NCBI GenBank assembly: GCA_020636215.1
Contig: JACJYG010000005.1
Location: forward strand, 558,001 to 622,000
Length of the DNA: 64,000 nucleotides
From: Lewinellaceae bacterium
Lineage (GTDB): Bacteria; Bacteroidota; Bacteroidia; Chitinophagales; Saprospiraceae
Direction of reading: 5' to 3'
Shown: positions 50,401-58,109 of the stretch, piece after piece
Numbering within the stretch: position 1 is the stretch's first letter
How the letters are laid out: every line of letters begins with the position of its first letter
Program-made: the position numbers and the translations under genes
Notes under the pieces: generated by a model
Database searches by the model: none
Seen by the model: only the letters and a program-made list of their open reading frames with translations
Told to the model about the DNA's origin: nothing

Positions 50401-52657
50401 TAGCAGTTGTACCGCCGTTGCTCCACAAATAGGTGTAAGGCGGGGTACCGCCTGTGGTGCTTACCATTGCGGAACCGGTAGGAGCGCCCGCGCAGTCAGG
50501 GTTTGTACCACTGGCAGTCGCTACCAGTTCTGTGGGCTGTGATACAATGAATGCCCGCATCACCTGGCAGCCATTGGCTTCGGTAACGGTAAGCATGTAA
50601 ACGCCAGCATTCAGGTTGGAAATATTGGCTGTGGTAGCGCCATTGCTCCAGGAATAGCTATAGGGCGCAGTGCCGCCCACCGTTGTGGTGCTGATGGTCC
50701 CCGTTGCGCCTCCGAAGCACAGTACCGGTGTGATCATTCCAGTGACGTCAAAGTCATCGATGATATCCACATCGAATTCGGCGATAGCGACACAGCCATT
50801 TGCGTCGGTCACAGTTACGGAAAAAGTACCTTCGGGGATATCGATAATCGTTTGCGTGGTAGCGCCCGTGCTCCATAAGTAGGAGTAGGGGGCGGCGCCT
50901 CCATCGGGCATAGCCGTAGCCTGGCCACTGGTTTCGGGGCTGCAGACTGTTTCGGTCCCGATAATAGAAACCAGGAAAGGAGGAGCCTCAACGATCGTAG
51001 CAGATCCACTGGCCTGGCAGCCGAAAGCGTCCGTTACGGTGACGGAATAGGCGCCGGCTGGCAGGTTATCGATACTGGAGGTAGTGGCGCCGGTATTCCA
51101 GAGATAACTGAACGGGCCGGTACCGCCGCTAACGATGGCGGCAGCCTGGCCATCAGATGTACCCGGGCAGATGGTATCGGTGGCGATGACCATCACAAAT
51201 ACATCGGGTGGTTCGTTAATAATGGCCGTACCGGTATCTGTGCAGCCGTTGGCATCGGTCACGGTAACGCTATAAGTACCGCCCGTCAGGCCGGTAATCG
51301 TCTGCGTATTGCCACCATTGCTCCAGGAGTAGGTAAATGGGCCGATACCTTGCAGGATATTGGCGGTGGCGGTGCCGTTGGCAGCATTACAGGTTGTAAC
51401 ATTGGTAGCAGAAACATTGATGTTGAAAGCGGGGGCTTCGGCAACCGAAGTACTGGCTGTAGCCATGCAACCGGCGCCGTCAATAATAGTGACGCTATAG
51501 GTTCCGGGAACCAGGCCGGAAATGGTGGCGGTATTGCCTCCATTACTCCAAATATAGGTATAAGGAGGAACGCCGCCGACGGGTGATGCAGTGGCGGTGC
51601 CGTCGTTGGTGTCGGGGCAACTCTCTGGCATAGCACCGGCTACGGCCATAAGGTTGGAAATAGGATTGAGGATCACTATATCCATCGCCACACAGCCGTT
51701 GGCATCGGTTACTGTGACGGAGTAAGATCCGGTGGTGAGGTTGCTGATGGTTGTGGTCATCGCTCCGGTGCTCCATAGGTAGGTATAGGGCGGGGTGCCG
51801 CCGGATGCCAAAACGCTGGCCGAGCCATTATTCCCGCCCGGGCAATTCGGGCCGGCGCCGGTAGCATCGACAATTAAAGGAGGAGGAGACAGTACGGTTC
51901 CGCTGGCCGAATCGGTACAGCCTGCTGCATCTGTTACGGTCACGGTATAAGTACCGGGTGCGAGATTGGATTGCGAGGCAGTAGTGGCCCCGTTACTCCA
52001 CTGATATGTATAGGGCGGATTGCCTCCGGTTGGTATGGCTGTTACCTGCCCATCATTACTGCCGGTGCAGGTCAGGTTATTCGTCACTACCGATACGTTT
52101 AGCGGGTTGTAGGTAACATCAATACAATCGACGGCTCCACAAAGGTTCTGGTCGGTCATGGTTACGCAGTAGGTGCCGGAGGTAGCCACGGTGATGGTGG
52201 CGCCCGATGCCCCCGTACTCCATGAGTAGGTGTAGGGGGGTAACCCTCCATTGCCGTTGGCGGTGATGACAAACGGAACCTGGCAAACGTTGGCCGTCAG
52301 GTTTACCGTTACCAGAGTAGGCTGGCTGACGGTAATGCTGCCGGATGCGTTCGCTCCGCCGCTGTCACTCACTGTTACGGAATAATTGCCTGCCGGTATC
52401 GCACTCAAGGTGGGCCCCGTCTGCCCTGTGTTCCACAGGTAGGTGTAGGAGCCGGTTCCTCCGCTGGCCATAGCTGTGACGCTGCCGGTAGGCAGGCCGA
52501 AACAACTGGGCTGGGTTACGTTGAACGAGATGTTGATCTGTGCGTTCGCAACAGGAAGCAGGAAGAACAGAGGCAGGAATAATAATAATCGGTCAATCGG
52601 ATGCTTTAGCTTCCGGGATGGGCGCTTTAAGGCCGTCTTTGGTAGATTTCTACACAT
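47474..52657 (-). CDS. Giant secreted SprB-repeat adhesin with SdrD-B-like and T9SS type A domains
   Basis: 1727 residues. A signal peptide (LLLFLPLFFLLPVANAQ) begins after a ~22-residue basic lead. Sixteen SprB repeats of ~75 residues follow (pattern PPYTYLWSNG..T..I..L..G.Y.VTVTDANGC), to about residue 1230. Next come an SdrD B-like domain (LGDYVWLDTDRDGIQDANEN), an Ig/PKD-like region, a fibronectin-like stretch and a T9SS type A domain (MIYPNPVSQVATLEIF to LKVLKH). SprB is the mobile surface adhesin of gliding Bacteroidota; this is a related protein, not an orthologue by length. It probably mediates attachment or gliding. Confidence 0.9.
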   Translation of the reverse strand: MCRNLPKTALKRPSRKLKHPIDRLLLFLPLFFLLPVANAQINISFNVTQPSCFGLPTGSVTAMASGGTGSYTYLWNTGQTGPTLSAIPAGNYSVTVSDSGGANASGSITVSQPTLVTVNLTANVCQVPFVITANGNGGLPPYTYSWSTGASGATITVATSGTYCVTMTDQNLCGAVDCIDVTYNPLNVSVVTNNLTCTGSNDGQVTAIPTGGNPPYTYQWSNGATTASQSNLAPGTYTVTVTDAAGCTDSASGTVLSPPPLIVDATGAGPNCPGGNNGSASVLASGGTPPYTYLWSTGAMTTTISNLTTGSYSVTVTDANGCVAMDIVILNPISNLMAVAGAMPESCPDTNDGTATASPVGGVPPYTYIWSNGGNTATISGLVPGTYSVTIIDGAGCMATASTSVAEAPAFNINVSATNVTTCNAANGTATANILQGIGPFTYSWSNGGNTQTITGLTGGTYSVTVTDANGCTDTGTAIINEPPDVFVMVIATDTICPGTSDGQAAAIVSGGTGPFSYLWNTGATTSSIDNLPAGAYSVTVTDAFGCQASGSATIVEAPPFLVSIIGTETVCSPETSGQATAMPDGGAAPYSYLWSTGATTQTIIDIPEGTFSVTVTDANGCVAIAEFDVDIIDDFDVTGMITPVLCFGGATGTISTTTVGGTAPYSYSWSNGATTANISNLNAGVYMLTVTEANGCQVMRAFIVSQPTELVATASGTNPDCAGAPTGSAMVSTTGGTPPYTYLWSNGGTTATINNLMGGAYSVTVTDAHLCTDVASVTLSSPASLQVTLSTQNVLCNGEATGSASATVSGGTPPYTYAWSNGSSGSSVGNLAAGNYTLTVTDAHNCTTTTSFTISQSPELIVALTISNIFCDPAGTGSITANTVGGTPPYSFEWSNGASGMTISGLSAGAYTVTVTDVNECEAIATGTVQEFPGLMLTPIATSPNCFGEMNGAAAVIVSGGTMPFTFLWNTGSTDAQLLNIPAGAYSVTVMDAAGCSGTVVVGVTQPLELIAQINSTNVTNVSCNGFANGQATITVSGGTPPYSYSWSNGATTATASNLSAGSYTVTVTDANGCEDTAMVTITQPPALMVSASASTSGTCSNTTDGAASVSASGGTPPYSYLWSTGATGANLSNLAAGAYTVTVTDAKGCTGSASITIQSFPAPSCSINVTNEVSPAGNDGAAQVVVSSGTPPFAIAWSNGQSGANATNLTPGAYSATVTDDNGCQSSCTVTLAPPARLGDYVWLDTDRDGIQDANENGIPGVMVILQIPGDSDPTNIDTTFTNGDGYYYFDVIPGDYKVLFINPGGLVFTDSNQGPNDALDSDVDPTMGMTGVYTIGPGETNLTIDAGLYNECENITNPGLIGPSQFLCGPGNDPDPILNVQFPSGGSGPIEYLWMVSTQPGPFNVQTWSPIPGATGPSYDPPVLYETTYYARCVRREGCDIYLESNIVTIEVGSVAVADIQGPDYICVGETETFFAAQAGPNAVINWAFSGPVSPLSATGSPVQITANNFGLIHITLTVTENGCTSTDVETLTATNSPIYCAQLLPITVEVTNQDPGEVLISWMAEQGLPGLMFKVEHSKDGTNFQTLGQTNTPRAFLGSMSYFEFEDFEAKLGRNYYRIRVEAPDGEVFYSEIGEAIIYGDSKIAMIYPNPVSQVATLEIFETFDTDVNAEIFNVNGARMWSKNLPKDVKRIEIDLSQYPSGTYFLKLRYGKTGEKVLKVLKH

Positions 52658-52979
52658 TTGGATCTATAATTTGTTAGCTAAAAAATACTACTAATGTACT
52701 GGTATACGAACACACCAGCGATAAGACGCTATTTTTCGGATAAGTAGCTTAAGATGCCTAGTAAAAGTTTAAATATTGACCTGGAAAACAAAAAAGCACC
52801 CTACCTCACGTGAGGTAGGAGGAGGAGGGGGGGAATTTGAAGGGTTTCTCGCATAGCAAAAAGCTATGGCAAAGGATTTGGTGGAGTAGTGTTTGTGTAA
52901 GGACTAGTAAATACTTTTACAAAGTAACAAATTTTACCCTAGACTTACAATGAATTGGCCCAATCAAATTTTTGGCAGA

Positions 52980-53064
52980 AAAAAAAAGCCGTACCACAGG
53001 GTGTGATACGACTCTACTACTAACAAATTATAATCCCATGAACATGATTAAACTTTAAGCCTAA
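52980..53064 (-). other. Hairpin module R1 (terminator-like)
   Basis: Read on the minus strand: TTAGGCT, then CATGTTCATGGGATTATAA (53046-53028), then a hairpin AGTCGTA..TACGGCT (53013-52987), then a run of T. The same order recurs in R2. The box contains a five-codon ORF, ATG TTC ATG GGA TTA TAA. Confidence 0.6.
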
Positions 53065-53248
53065 AACGAACTATTTCACCGTTTTTGCTAACTCAATAAC
53101 AACCTCATTACTTCAAATAGTTGCATTTACCTGCAATTTAACGGTTCTGTAACAAAAAACCGAGCGGTGTATGTTACTTTTTGCAGCAAGAGCGTCATAA
53201 AGTAGTGGGTTGAAGATTTTGTGGAGGTTCATATGGATATAAGGGGCA

Positions 53249-53334
53249 AAAAAATAAGTCGCACCACCTGTCTTCGGTAATACGACTTATCATAATTATA
53301 ATCCCATGAACATGTACGAAAAAAACTAGCCTAA
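53249..53334 (-). other. Hairpin module R2 (terminator-like)
   Basis: This is a homologue of R1 with the identical box CATGTTCATGGGATTATAA (53314-53296), TTAGGCT upstream (53334-53328), a hairpin AAGTCGTA..TGCGACTT (53288-53256) with covarying bases, and T-rich ATTTTTTTGCC. The spacing of parts is the same as in R1 within 2 nt. Confidence 0.6.
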
Positions 53335-53421
53335 GCTAGAAATAAAAGAAGAGTATATCTTTATAGCTTAATCCTCGAAGGAGGAGCTGTTGGTTACTTT
53401 CAAGTTTGGGTGGCCTTAGAA

Positions 53422-53475
53422 TTTGTCGATAGCAAGTCAGATTTTTCCCAGAAACCTGACTTGCTATTTGACAAA
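53422..53475. other. Long stem-loop R3
   Basis: TTTGTC-G-ATAGCAAGTCAG (53422-53440) pairs with CTGACTTGCTAT-TT-GACAAA (53456-53475). On the minus strand it is preceded by ATGGGATTTAAGTTTG, a diverged form of the R1/R2 box, and AAAAATC stands in the loop. There is no T-run after it. Confidence 0.55.
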
Positions 53476-53775
53476 CTTAAATCCCATATAAATTATCCCA
53501 ATTTTGTTGGCCGGTTCTTTTACCGGCGCTATCTTCGTTTGACATTACAAACATCTTAAGATTATCAAGGGAAAACAAAGACAAAAATAGGGTTTTGTGA
53601 AAAAAAATTAAACGATATCTGAAGACAAGTTTGTTTTATTTAATTGATTTATAGTTATTTAATGAAGCAGGAGGACTGCATATTGTGAGAAAACAATCTA
53701 TTTCACTGAATAAAAAGTGAAGATATTTTTTAGAAAAAAGCTCTAACAAGGGCTTTTTTTTTTGACAAACAGGAG

Positions 53776-54093
53776 TCATCCCGAATTTTGAGCCGCCAAT
53801 CAGCGCTTCTATTCCTGCCCGCCGCTGGCAGCAGGCGGGGATACTCCTCAAACCCCGCATACGGGCTTTGAGGATACTTTGGCCCTGTGGGCCGTTGATA
53901 CTATGGATATGAGGAGGCTCCACAACAAAAAGAACTTTAATGGGCGGCTTCTCTCATCAATAGCATCAACTTAGTATCCCTGCCGGCCTGCGGCACAGCA
54001 AGCGGGCTCCGCCGATCAGGCGTGGTATCGGCCCCGGCCCGAATGGGCAGGGGCCGAGCATCTTCCGGGATATTCTACGAAAATTCGGGATGA
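53776..54093. repeat. 318-bp block bounded by 14-bp inverted repeats
   Basis: TCATCCCGAATTTT (53776-53789) and AAAATTCGGGATGA (54080-54093) are exact inverted copies. The inside is more G+C-rich than its surroundings, with short palindromes (CCTGCCCGCCGC/GCAGGCGGGG, GGCCCTGTGGGCC, CCCCGGCCCGAATGGGCAGGGGCC) and no ORF. It may be a non-autonomous element or a remnant; no second copy is in the window. Confidence 0.5.
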
Positions 54094-54128
54094 TCCATGT
54101 TTGTCTTTTACAATAGATACCAAAGGGC

Positions 54129-55250
54129 TTATTCGAAGGGGTTTTGGAAAGCCGGATTATTGATATAAGTGGTATCTGTCAGCATTTTCAGGAAGGAAAT
54201 GAGATCCTGCTTATTTTGTTCGGTAAGGGTGAATGGTTGAATGTTGGCGTCTTCGTTAATCACACCATGCCCCCCCGTGGCGTAATGGTCCAATACTTCT
54301 TCCAGCGTATTGAAGCGCCCGTCATGCATGTATGGGGCGGTCAACTCAATATTCCGGAGGCTTGGCGCTCTGAATTTCCCGTTATCATAAATATTTCCGG
54401 TGATGCCGCCGAGGCCTTTGTCGGGGAAGCCGTTCAGGTCATTCACATTGGAGATGCCATTATTGAAATATCGGTTTTCCGTGAACAGCGCACTGCCATG
54501 GCAGTGGGAACAACCGGGGTGGTCGTTGGTATTAGTAGCAAATTCTACGAAAAAAAGATCGCGGCCGCGCTGTTCTGCATCGGTAGGCCAGCCTTGCTGT
54601 TCCCAAACCACTTTGTCAAAACGGGAATTGTAACTGATGAGGGTTCGTTCGAACTGAGCGATAGCTTTTACAGCGAGCTCCCTGGTAAGCTCGCTTTTGC
54701 GTTCAATGCCGAAAGCTTGCCGAAATAAGGCTGGATATTCGGGATGCTGGCGCAGCTTTTCCTCCACATTGTCCCAGCTTTCATTGAGTTCTAAATGGTC
54801 TTCCACCGGCGCCAGCGCCTGGGCTTCCAGGGTAGCGGCGCGTCCATCCCAGAAAAAGCCGTTGGCGTTAAAGGCCAGGTTGAAAATGGCCATGGAAGAG
54901 CGTTTGCCCCGCATGCCCAATACCCCTTCACTGTTGGCCTGTCCGTCGGTGAAACTAAGCTGCGGGTTATGGCAACTGGCGCAGGACATGGTGCTGTCAC
55001 TCGAAAGGATGGGGTCGTAAAACAGGTTTCTGCCTAAAGCCACGCCCGCTGCAGTCATGGGGTTGTCTTCCGGAATAATCGGTTTTGGGAAGCGCTCCGG
55101 GTAGTCCAGTTCAATTGGCTGTGGGTCATATACGGCCTCGATGAGGTCATTTTCTGTGCAGTTGCAGCCACTCGGGCCCTGGTCATCCTTGCAGGCTGAA
55201 ACCACAAGAAGGGCGGCAAGCGCCAATAGGGATAGAATTTTTATTTTCAT
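54129..55250 (-). CDS. Di-haem cytochrome c peroxidase-like protein, MbnH family (lipoprotein)
   Basis: About 373 residues from MKIKILSLLAL, with lipobox VVSAC. Two c-type haem sites, CASCH (in STMSCASCHNPQLSF) and CSHCH (in HPGCSHCHGSALF), are present with the MauG/CcpA-type layout and the GGITGNIYDNGKFRAPSLRNI and APYMHDGRF stretches. MbnH enzymes oxidise a tryptophan of the partner MbnP to kynurenine to create a copper site. It stands last in a row with a second di-haem gene and two MbnP-like genes. A role as ordinary H2O2 peroxidase cannot be excluded. Confidence 0.85.
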   Translation of the reverse strand: MKIKILSLLALAALLVVSACKDDQGPSGCNCTENDLIEAVYDPQPIELDYPERFPKPIIPEDNPMTAAGVALGRNLFYDPILSSDSTMSCASCHNPQLSFTDGQANSEGVLGMRGKRSSMAIFNLAFNANGFFWDGRAATLEAQALAPVEDHLELNESWDNVEEKLRQHPEYPALFRQAFGIERKSELTRELAVKAIAQFERTLISYNSRFDKVVWEQQGWPTDAEQRGRDLFFVEFATNTNDHPGCSHCHGSALFTENRYFNNGISNVNDLNGFPDKGLGGITGNIYDNGKFRAPSLRNIELTAPYMHDGRFNTLEEVLDHYATGGHGVINEDANIQPFTLTEQNKQDLISFLKMLTDTTYINNPAFQNPFE

Positions 55251-55263
55251 AGTTCCGCTTATT

Positions 55264-56340
55264 TTATGGTTTGAACGGGTTAGAGAAGCCCGGATGGTTA
55301 ACAAATGTACTATCGGTAAGGGTTCGTAAAAAAGCGATCAAATCTTCTTTGTCCTGTACTGAAAGGTGAAGGTTCCGTATCTTCGGGTCGACATTTTCGG
55401 CGTAATGCCCACCACGATTGTAGTGTTCCACTACTTCTTCCATCGTTGCGAACCGCCCGTCGTGCATATAAGGCGCAGTTAGCGTTAGGTTGCGAAGGGA
55501 AGGAACGCGGAAGCGCCCGTTGTCATACCGTTGGCCCGTGGTTGCACCGCGGCCGGTATCGCTGAAATCTTCGAGGCGGCTGGCCGAGTCCAGGCCATTA
55601 TTCATATAGCTATGGTCCGTAAAGAGGGGAGGAGTGTGGCAATGGCTGCACTCTCCGGCAGGGAGTGTTTCGGAAGCGTCAAAGAAGATGTCCCGTCCTC
55701 TTTTTTCGGAAGGAGTGAAACTCGCTTCTCCCCGCAACACTCTGTCATACTTTGCGTCGGCGCTGATCAGGGATCGCTCGAACTGAGCGATGGCCCGGGC
55801 GGCCAGTTCCCGGGTGATCTGGGCGGTGTCTCCAATGCCGAAGGCCTCCGAAAAATAAGTCGGGTAGAATGGATGGCGGCGAAGGGCCTGTTCTACCATT
55901 GCCCAGCTATTGCCTAATTCATTGGGGTCCTCTACCGGTATCAGTGCCTGCTCCTCGAGGGTGGCGGCGCGTCCATCCCAAAACAAGCCTTTATAATAAT
56001 ACGCACTATTGGCCAGGGAAGGGCTGTTGCGGCGGCCTGGCTTATCGTCTATTCCAATGGCAATAGCCTGCCCATCGGTGAAGGCATGCTCCTGCAAATG
56101 GCAAGAGGCGCACGATAAACTGCTGTCAGCGGAAAGGATAGGGTCGTAAAAAAGACGTCTTCCCAGTTCTACGCCGGCCAGGGTCTGTGGGTTATACTCC
56201 GGCAATCCCAGTTTCGGGAAATGGGCCGGCGCCGCCAGCTCATAGTTGTTTTCAGACAATATCGGTTCTTCTCCTTCCGGAGTGCAGGCTACTACGAGGG
56301 CAGCCTCAATAAAAAATGCAAATACAAGCCTAAGAGACAT
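55264..56340 (-). CDS. Second di-haem cytochrome c peroxidase-like protein, MbnH family (lipoprotein)
   Basis: About 358 residues from MSLRLVFAFF, with lipobox LVVAC. The layout is the same as the downstream neighbour: haem sites CASCH (LSCASCHLQEHAF) and CSHCH (GECSHCHTPPLF), then NGRFRVPSLRNLTLTAPYMH. The two proteins are clearly paralogues from a tandem duplication but well diverged. The stop is 13 bp before the next start. The gene lies 79 bp after the MbnP-like gene. Confidence 0.85.
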   Translation of the reverse strand: MSLRLVFAFFIEAALVVACTPEGEEPILSENNYELAAPAHFPKLGLPEYNPQTLAGVELGRRLFYDPILSADSSLSCASCHLQEHAFTDGQAIAIGIDDKPGRRNSPSLANSAYYYKGLFWDGRAATLEEQALIPVEDPNELGNSWAMVEQALRRHPFYPTYFSEAFGIGDTAQITRELAARAIAQFERSLISADAKYDRVLRGEASFTPSEKRGRDIFFDASETLPAGECSHCHTPPLFTDHSYMNNGLDSASRLEDFSDTGRGATTGQRYDNGRFRVPSLRNLTLTAPYMHDGRFATMEEVVEHYNRGGHYAENVDPKIRNLHLSVQDKEDLIAFLRTLTDSTFVNHPGFSNPFKP

Positions 56341-56419
56341 TTTCTGAAATATAAGGCGGCTGTTCAAGCTTATCCCAACCTTCAACCTGGCAACCATCCG
56401 ATTTCTCACCGCTTCAACC

Positions 56420-57190
56420 TTATTTTACGCTCACTGCCTGCGGCACATTATCGGCCATAAAGATAGCCGCCGGTGAGGTGTTGGAGTGGCTCTGCTTGAC
56501 CTGCCGGAAGTCAACATACGTCCCATCGGAGGCGATCAGGATTTTTTTCAGGTCGACAACTACCGGAATGGTGACTTGGCCGTTTTTCTCAACGGTGAAA
56601 TTTTTCTGAAAGGACAGCTCCCGGTAGTTATTATTCCCACCGACGTGGAAGGTGAGCTTGTCGGTAAATTCGCCGTTAGGCTCAAGGTCGGCATTGCCTT
56701 CGACTTTGAAAAATATATAGCTTTGGGCGTCCTCCCAGTAATTTTCCGAGAGCGGATGGCCCAGAGGGTAGTCGGGCGGAATAGTGGCGTTCAGTTCGGG
56801 AGAGACGCCGAAACCCAGGCGAAGGCCGGTATAGGTTCCAGCCGGGATACTGACTGCAGCAGTATTGATGCCTTTGGCGGCATCGGCGTCATTGTATACA
56901 TTGCCGAAGTTGATCAGGCCTATGTCGAGCACCGGCACCTCCTCCGTGACACCATCTTTATCGTGCAGCAGGCGGACATCAGAGATATAAAACTGGAGGA
57001 GCTGCATCTTAAGATCCATATCCGCCTCATAGTTATAGGTGCGTTCGAACATCACCAGAGGGTCATTATCGTAGTTAGCGGTGAAATTGAGCACCACTTC
57101 AGCTAATTCGGACTTGTTGTCGTCCTTGTTGTCACAGGCGGTGAACAAGAGGGTTGACAACAGAATGGATGCAAAAATAAATTGCTTCAT
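56420..57190 (-). CDS. MbnP-family copper-site lipoprotein (copy 1)
   Basis: About 256 residues from MKQFIFASILLS, with lipobox LFTAC. The MbnP pattern is visible: VVLNFTANYDNDPL at the start, MQLLQFYISDVRLL, IPAGTYTGLRLGFGVSPELN, the HPLSENYWEDAQSYIFFKVEG region with a Trp, and LTFHVGGNNNYRELSF. MbnP is a surface or periplasmic copper-binding protein modified by MbnH. The Trp in YWEDAQSY lies where related proteins have W-W/Q motifs and is a candidate for oxidation to kynurenine (inference). Confidence 0.8.
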   Translation of the reverse strand: MKQFIFASILLSTLLFTACDNKDDNKSELAEVVLNFTANYDNDPLVMFERTYNYEADMDLKMQLLQFYISDVRLLHDKDGVTEEVPVLDIGLINFGNVYNDADAAKGINTAAVSIPAGTYTGLRLGFGVSPELNATIPPDYPLGHPLSENYWEDAQSYIFFKVEGNADLEPNGEFTDKLTFHVGGNNNYRELSFQKNFTVEKNGQVTIPVVVDLKKILIASDGTYVDFRQVKQSHSNTSPAAIFMADNVPQAVSVK

Positions 57191-57227
57191 GTTTGGACTG
57201 TTTTGGTGAGCCGGAAGGGATTCCAAC

Positions 57228-58109
57228 TTACTTGTCTTTAAGTTCTATATCAAGAATGGAAAAGCCTTGTGCCTGATTCGCGACAATTTTGTCGATCAGC
57301 GCCATCGGGCTATCCTGCCGGGCGTCGATATTTTGGAACCAATAGCTATAGTCTGCCTGCATATTGACCTGAATATGATAACCGCGGGCTTTGGTGAAAC
57401 TGACGGGAAGCCGCACTTCCCGCAGGTAAGGCGTGGTGCCGATCCGTAAAGTAGCTGGGACGGTATCGGCAGCAATTGTATCCCGGAATAGTTCTATGTA
57501 TTGAAACACATAACCGGAGTCCTGGTTGAAATAAAGGCTACTATCGATCAGGCCGAGCGGGTGGTTGTCGGGAAAAGAGGCGGGGCCGGCCTGGTTGGCC
57601 AGGCCCGCAACGCCGAGGTCAAAGCGGATCTCCCGTACTTCTCCGCTCTTGCGAAGTGTTCCGATGGTATAGTTTTGGGTAACCCGCGGGCTGGCCAGCG
57701 AAAAATTGTCTTCCACCTCGCGGAGCAGTGTACTGCCATCGGGCTGAGGGATCTCAATTTCAATAGTTTCCGCTACTTCAGCTTCCTGTCCATCGGCGAA
57801 AATGAGGTGGAAATTGGAAAGGTAATAGCGAATGGAATTGATGCGGAATGGGTGGCCCTGACTGTCATAATAGACCGAATCGGCCAGCCCCAGGCGGTAG
57901 GTTGTATCCGCCTTGCTGTAGACATGCCGAAGGGACAGGCGCAGTTGCGGATAGATACATTCTTCGTTGTTGCTCTTATCGGCCTGAAGGTCATAGTTGA
58001 CCGCTTCTACATCGAGACAGCCTTCCTGTGGCTCGTAGCAGGCAGCTAATGTGGCCAGCAGGGCCAGAGCGAAAAAGACAGCTCCTTTAGCGGGCGTTGT
58101 TCTGCTCAT
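57228..58109 (-). CDS. MbnP-family lipoprotein (copy 2)
   Basis: 293 residues with a lipobox (LAAC) after MSRTTPAKGAVFFALALL. After CLDVEAVNYD (a short thrombospondin-3-like start) the MbnP pattern follows: INSIRYYLSNFHLIF, REIRFDLGVAGLAN, NHPLGLIDSSLYFNQDSGYVFQYIE and LPVSFTKARGYHIQVNMQ. At the place of the Trp in copy 1 it has Phe (LYFNQDSGY), so the copper site may differ. Its start lies 23 bp inside the end of the upstream exonuclease gene, which suggests translational coupling. Confidence 0.75.
   Translation of the reverse strand: MSRTTPAKGAVFFALALLATLAACYEPQEGCLDVEAVNYDLQADKSNNEECIYPQLRLSLRHVYSKADTTYRLGLADSVYYDSQGHPFRINSIRYYLSNFHLIFADGQEAEVAETIEIEIPQPDGSTLLREVEDNFSLASPRVTQNYTIGTLRKSGEVREIRFDLGVAGLANQAGPASFPDNHPLGLIDSSLYFNQDSGYVFQYIELFRDTIAADTVPATLRIGTTPYLREVRLPVSFTKARGYHIQVNMQADYSYWFQNIDARQDSPMALIDKIVANQAQGFSILDIELKDK

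Larger units (their letters stand above)
52658..54128. other. 1.47-kb non-coding stretch rich in hairpins
   Basis: Very A/T-rich at 52700-53750. I see no credible gene on either strand. It contains two homologous hairpin modules (52980-53064 and 53249-53334), a third long stem-loop (53422-53475), a short hairpin GCCGGT/ACCGGC near 53510-53528 and an inverted-repeat-bounded block (53776-54093). The promoter of the SprB gene should lie near 52660-52750. Confidence 0.6.

Noticed and set aside
49000..52400. DNA repeat array or mobile repeat at the many similar ~220-bp units
   Set aside because: They are in-frame SprB coding repeats of one adhesin gene.
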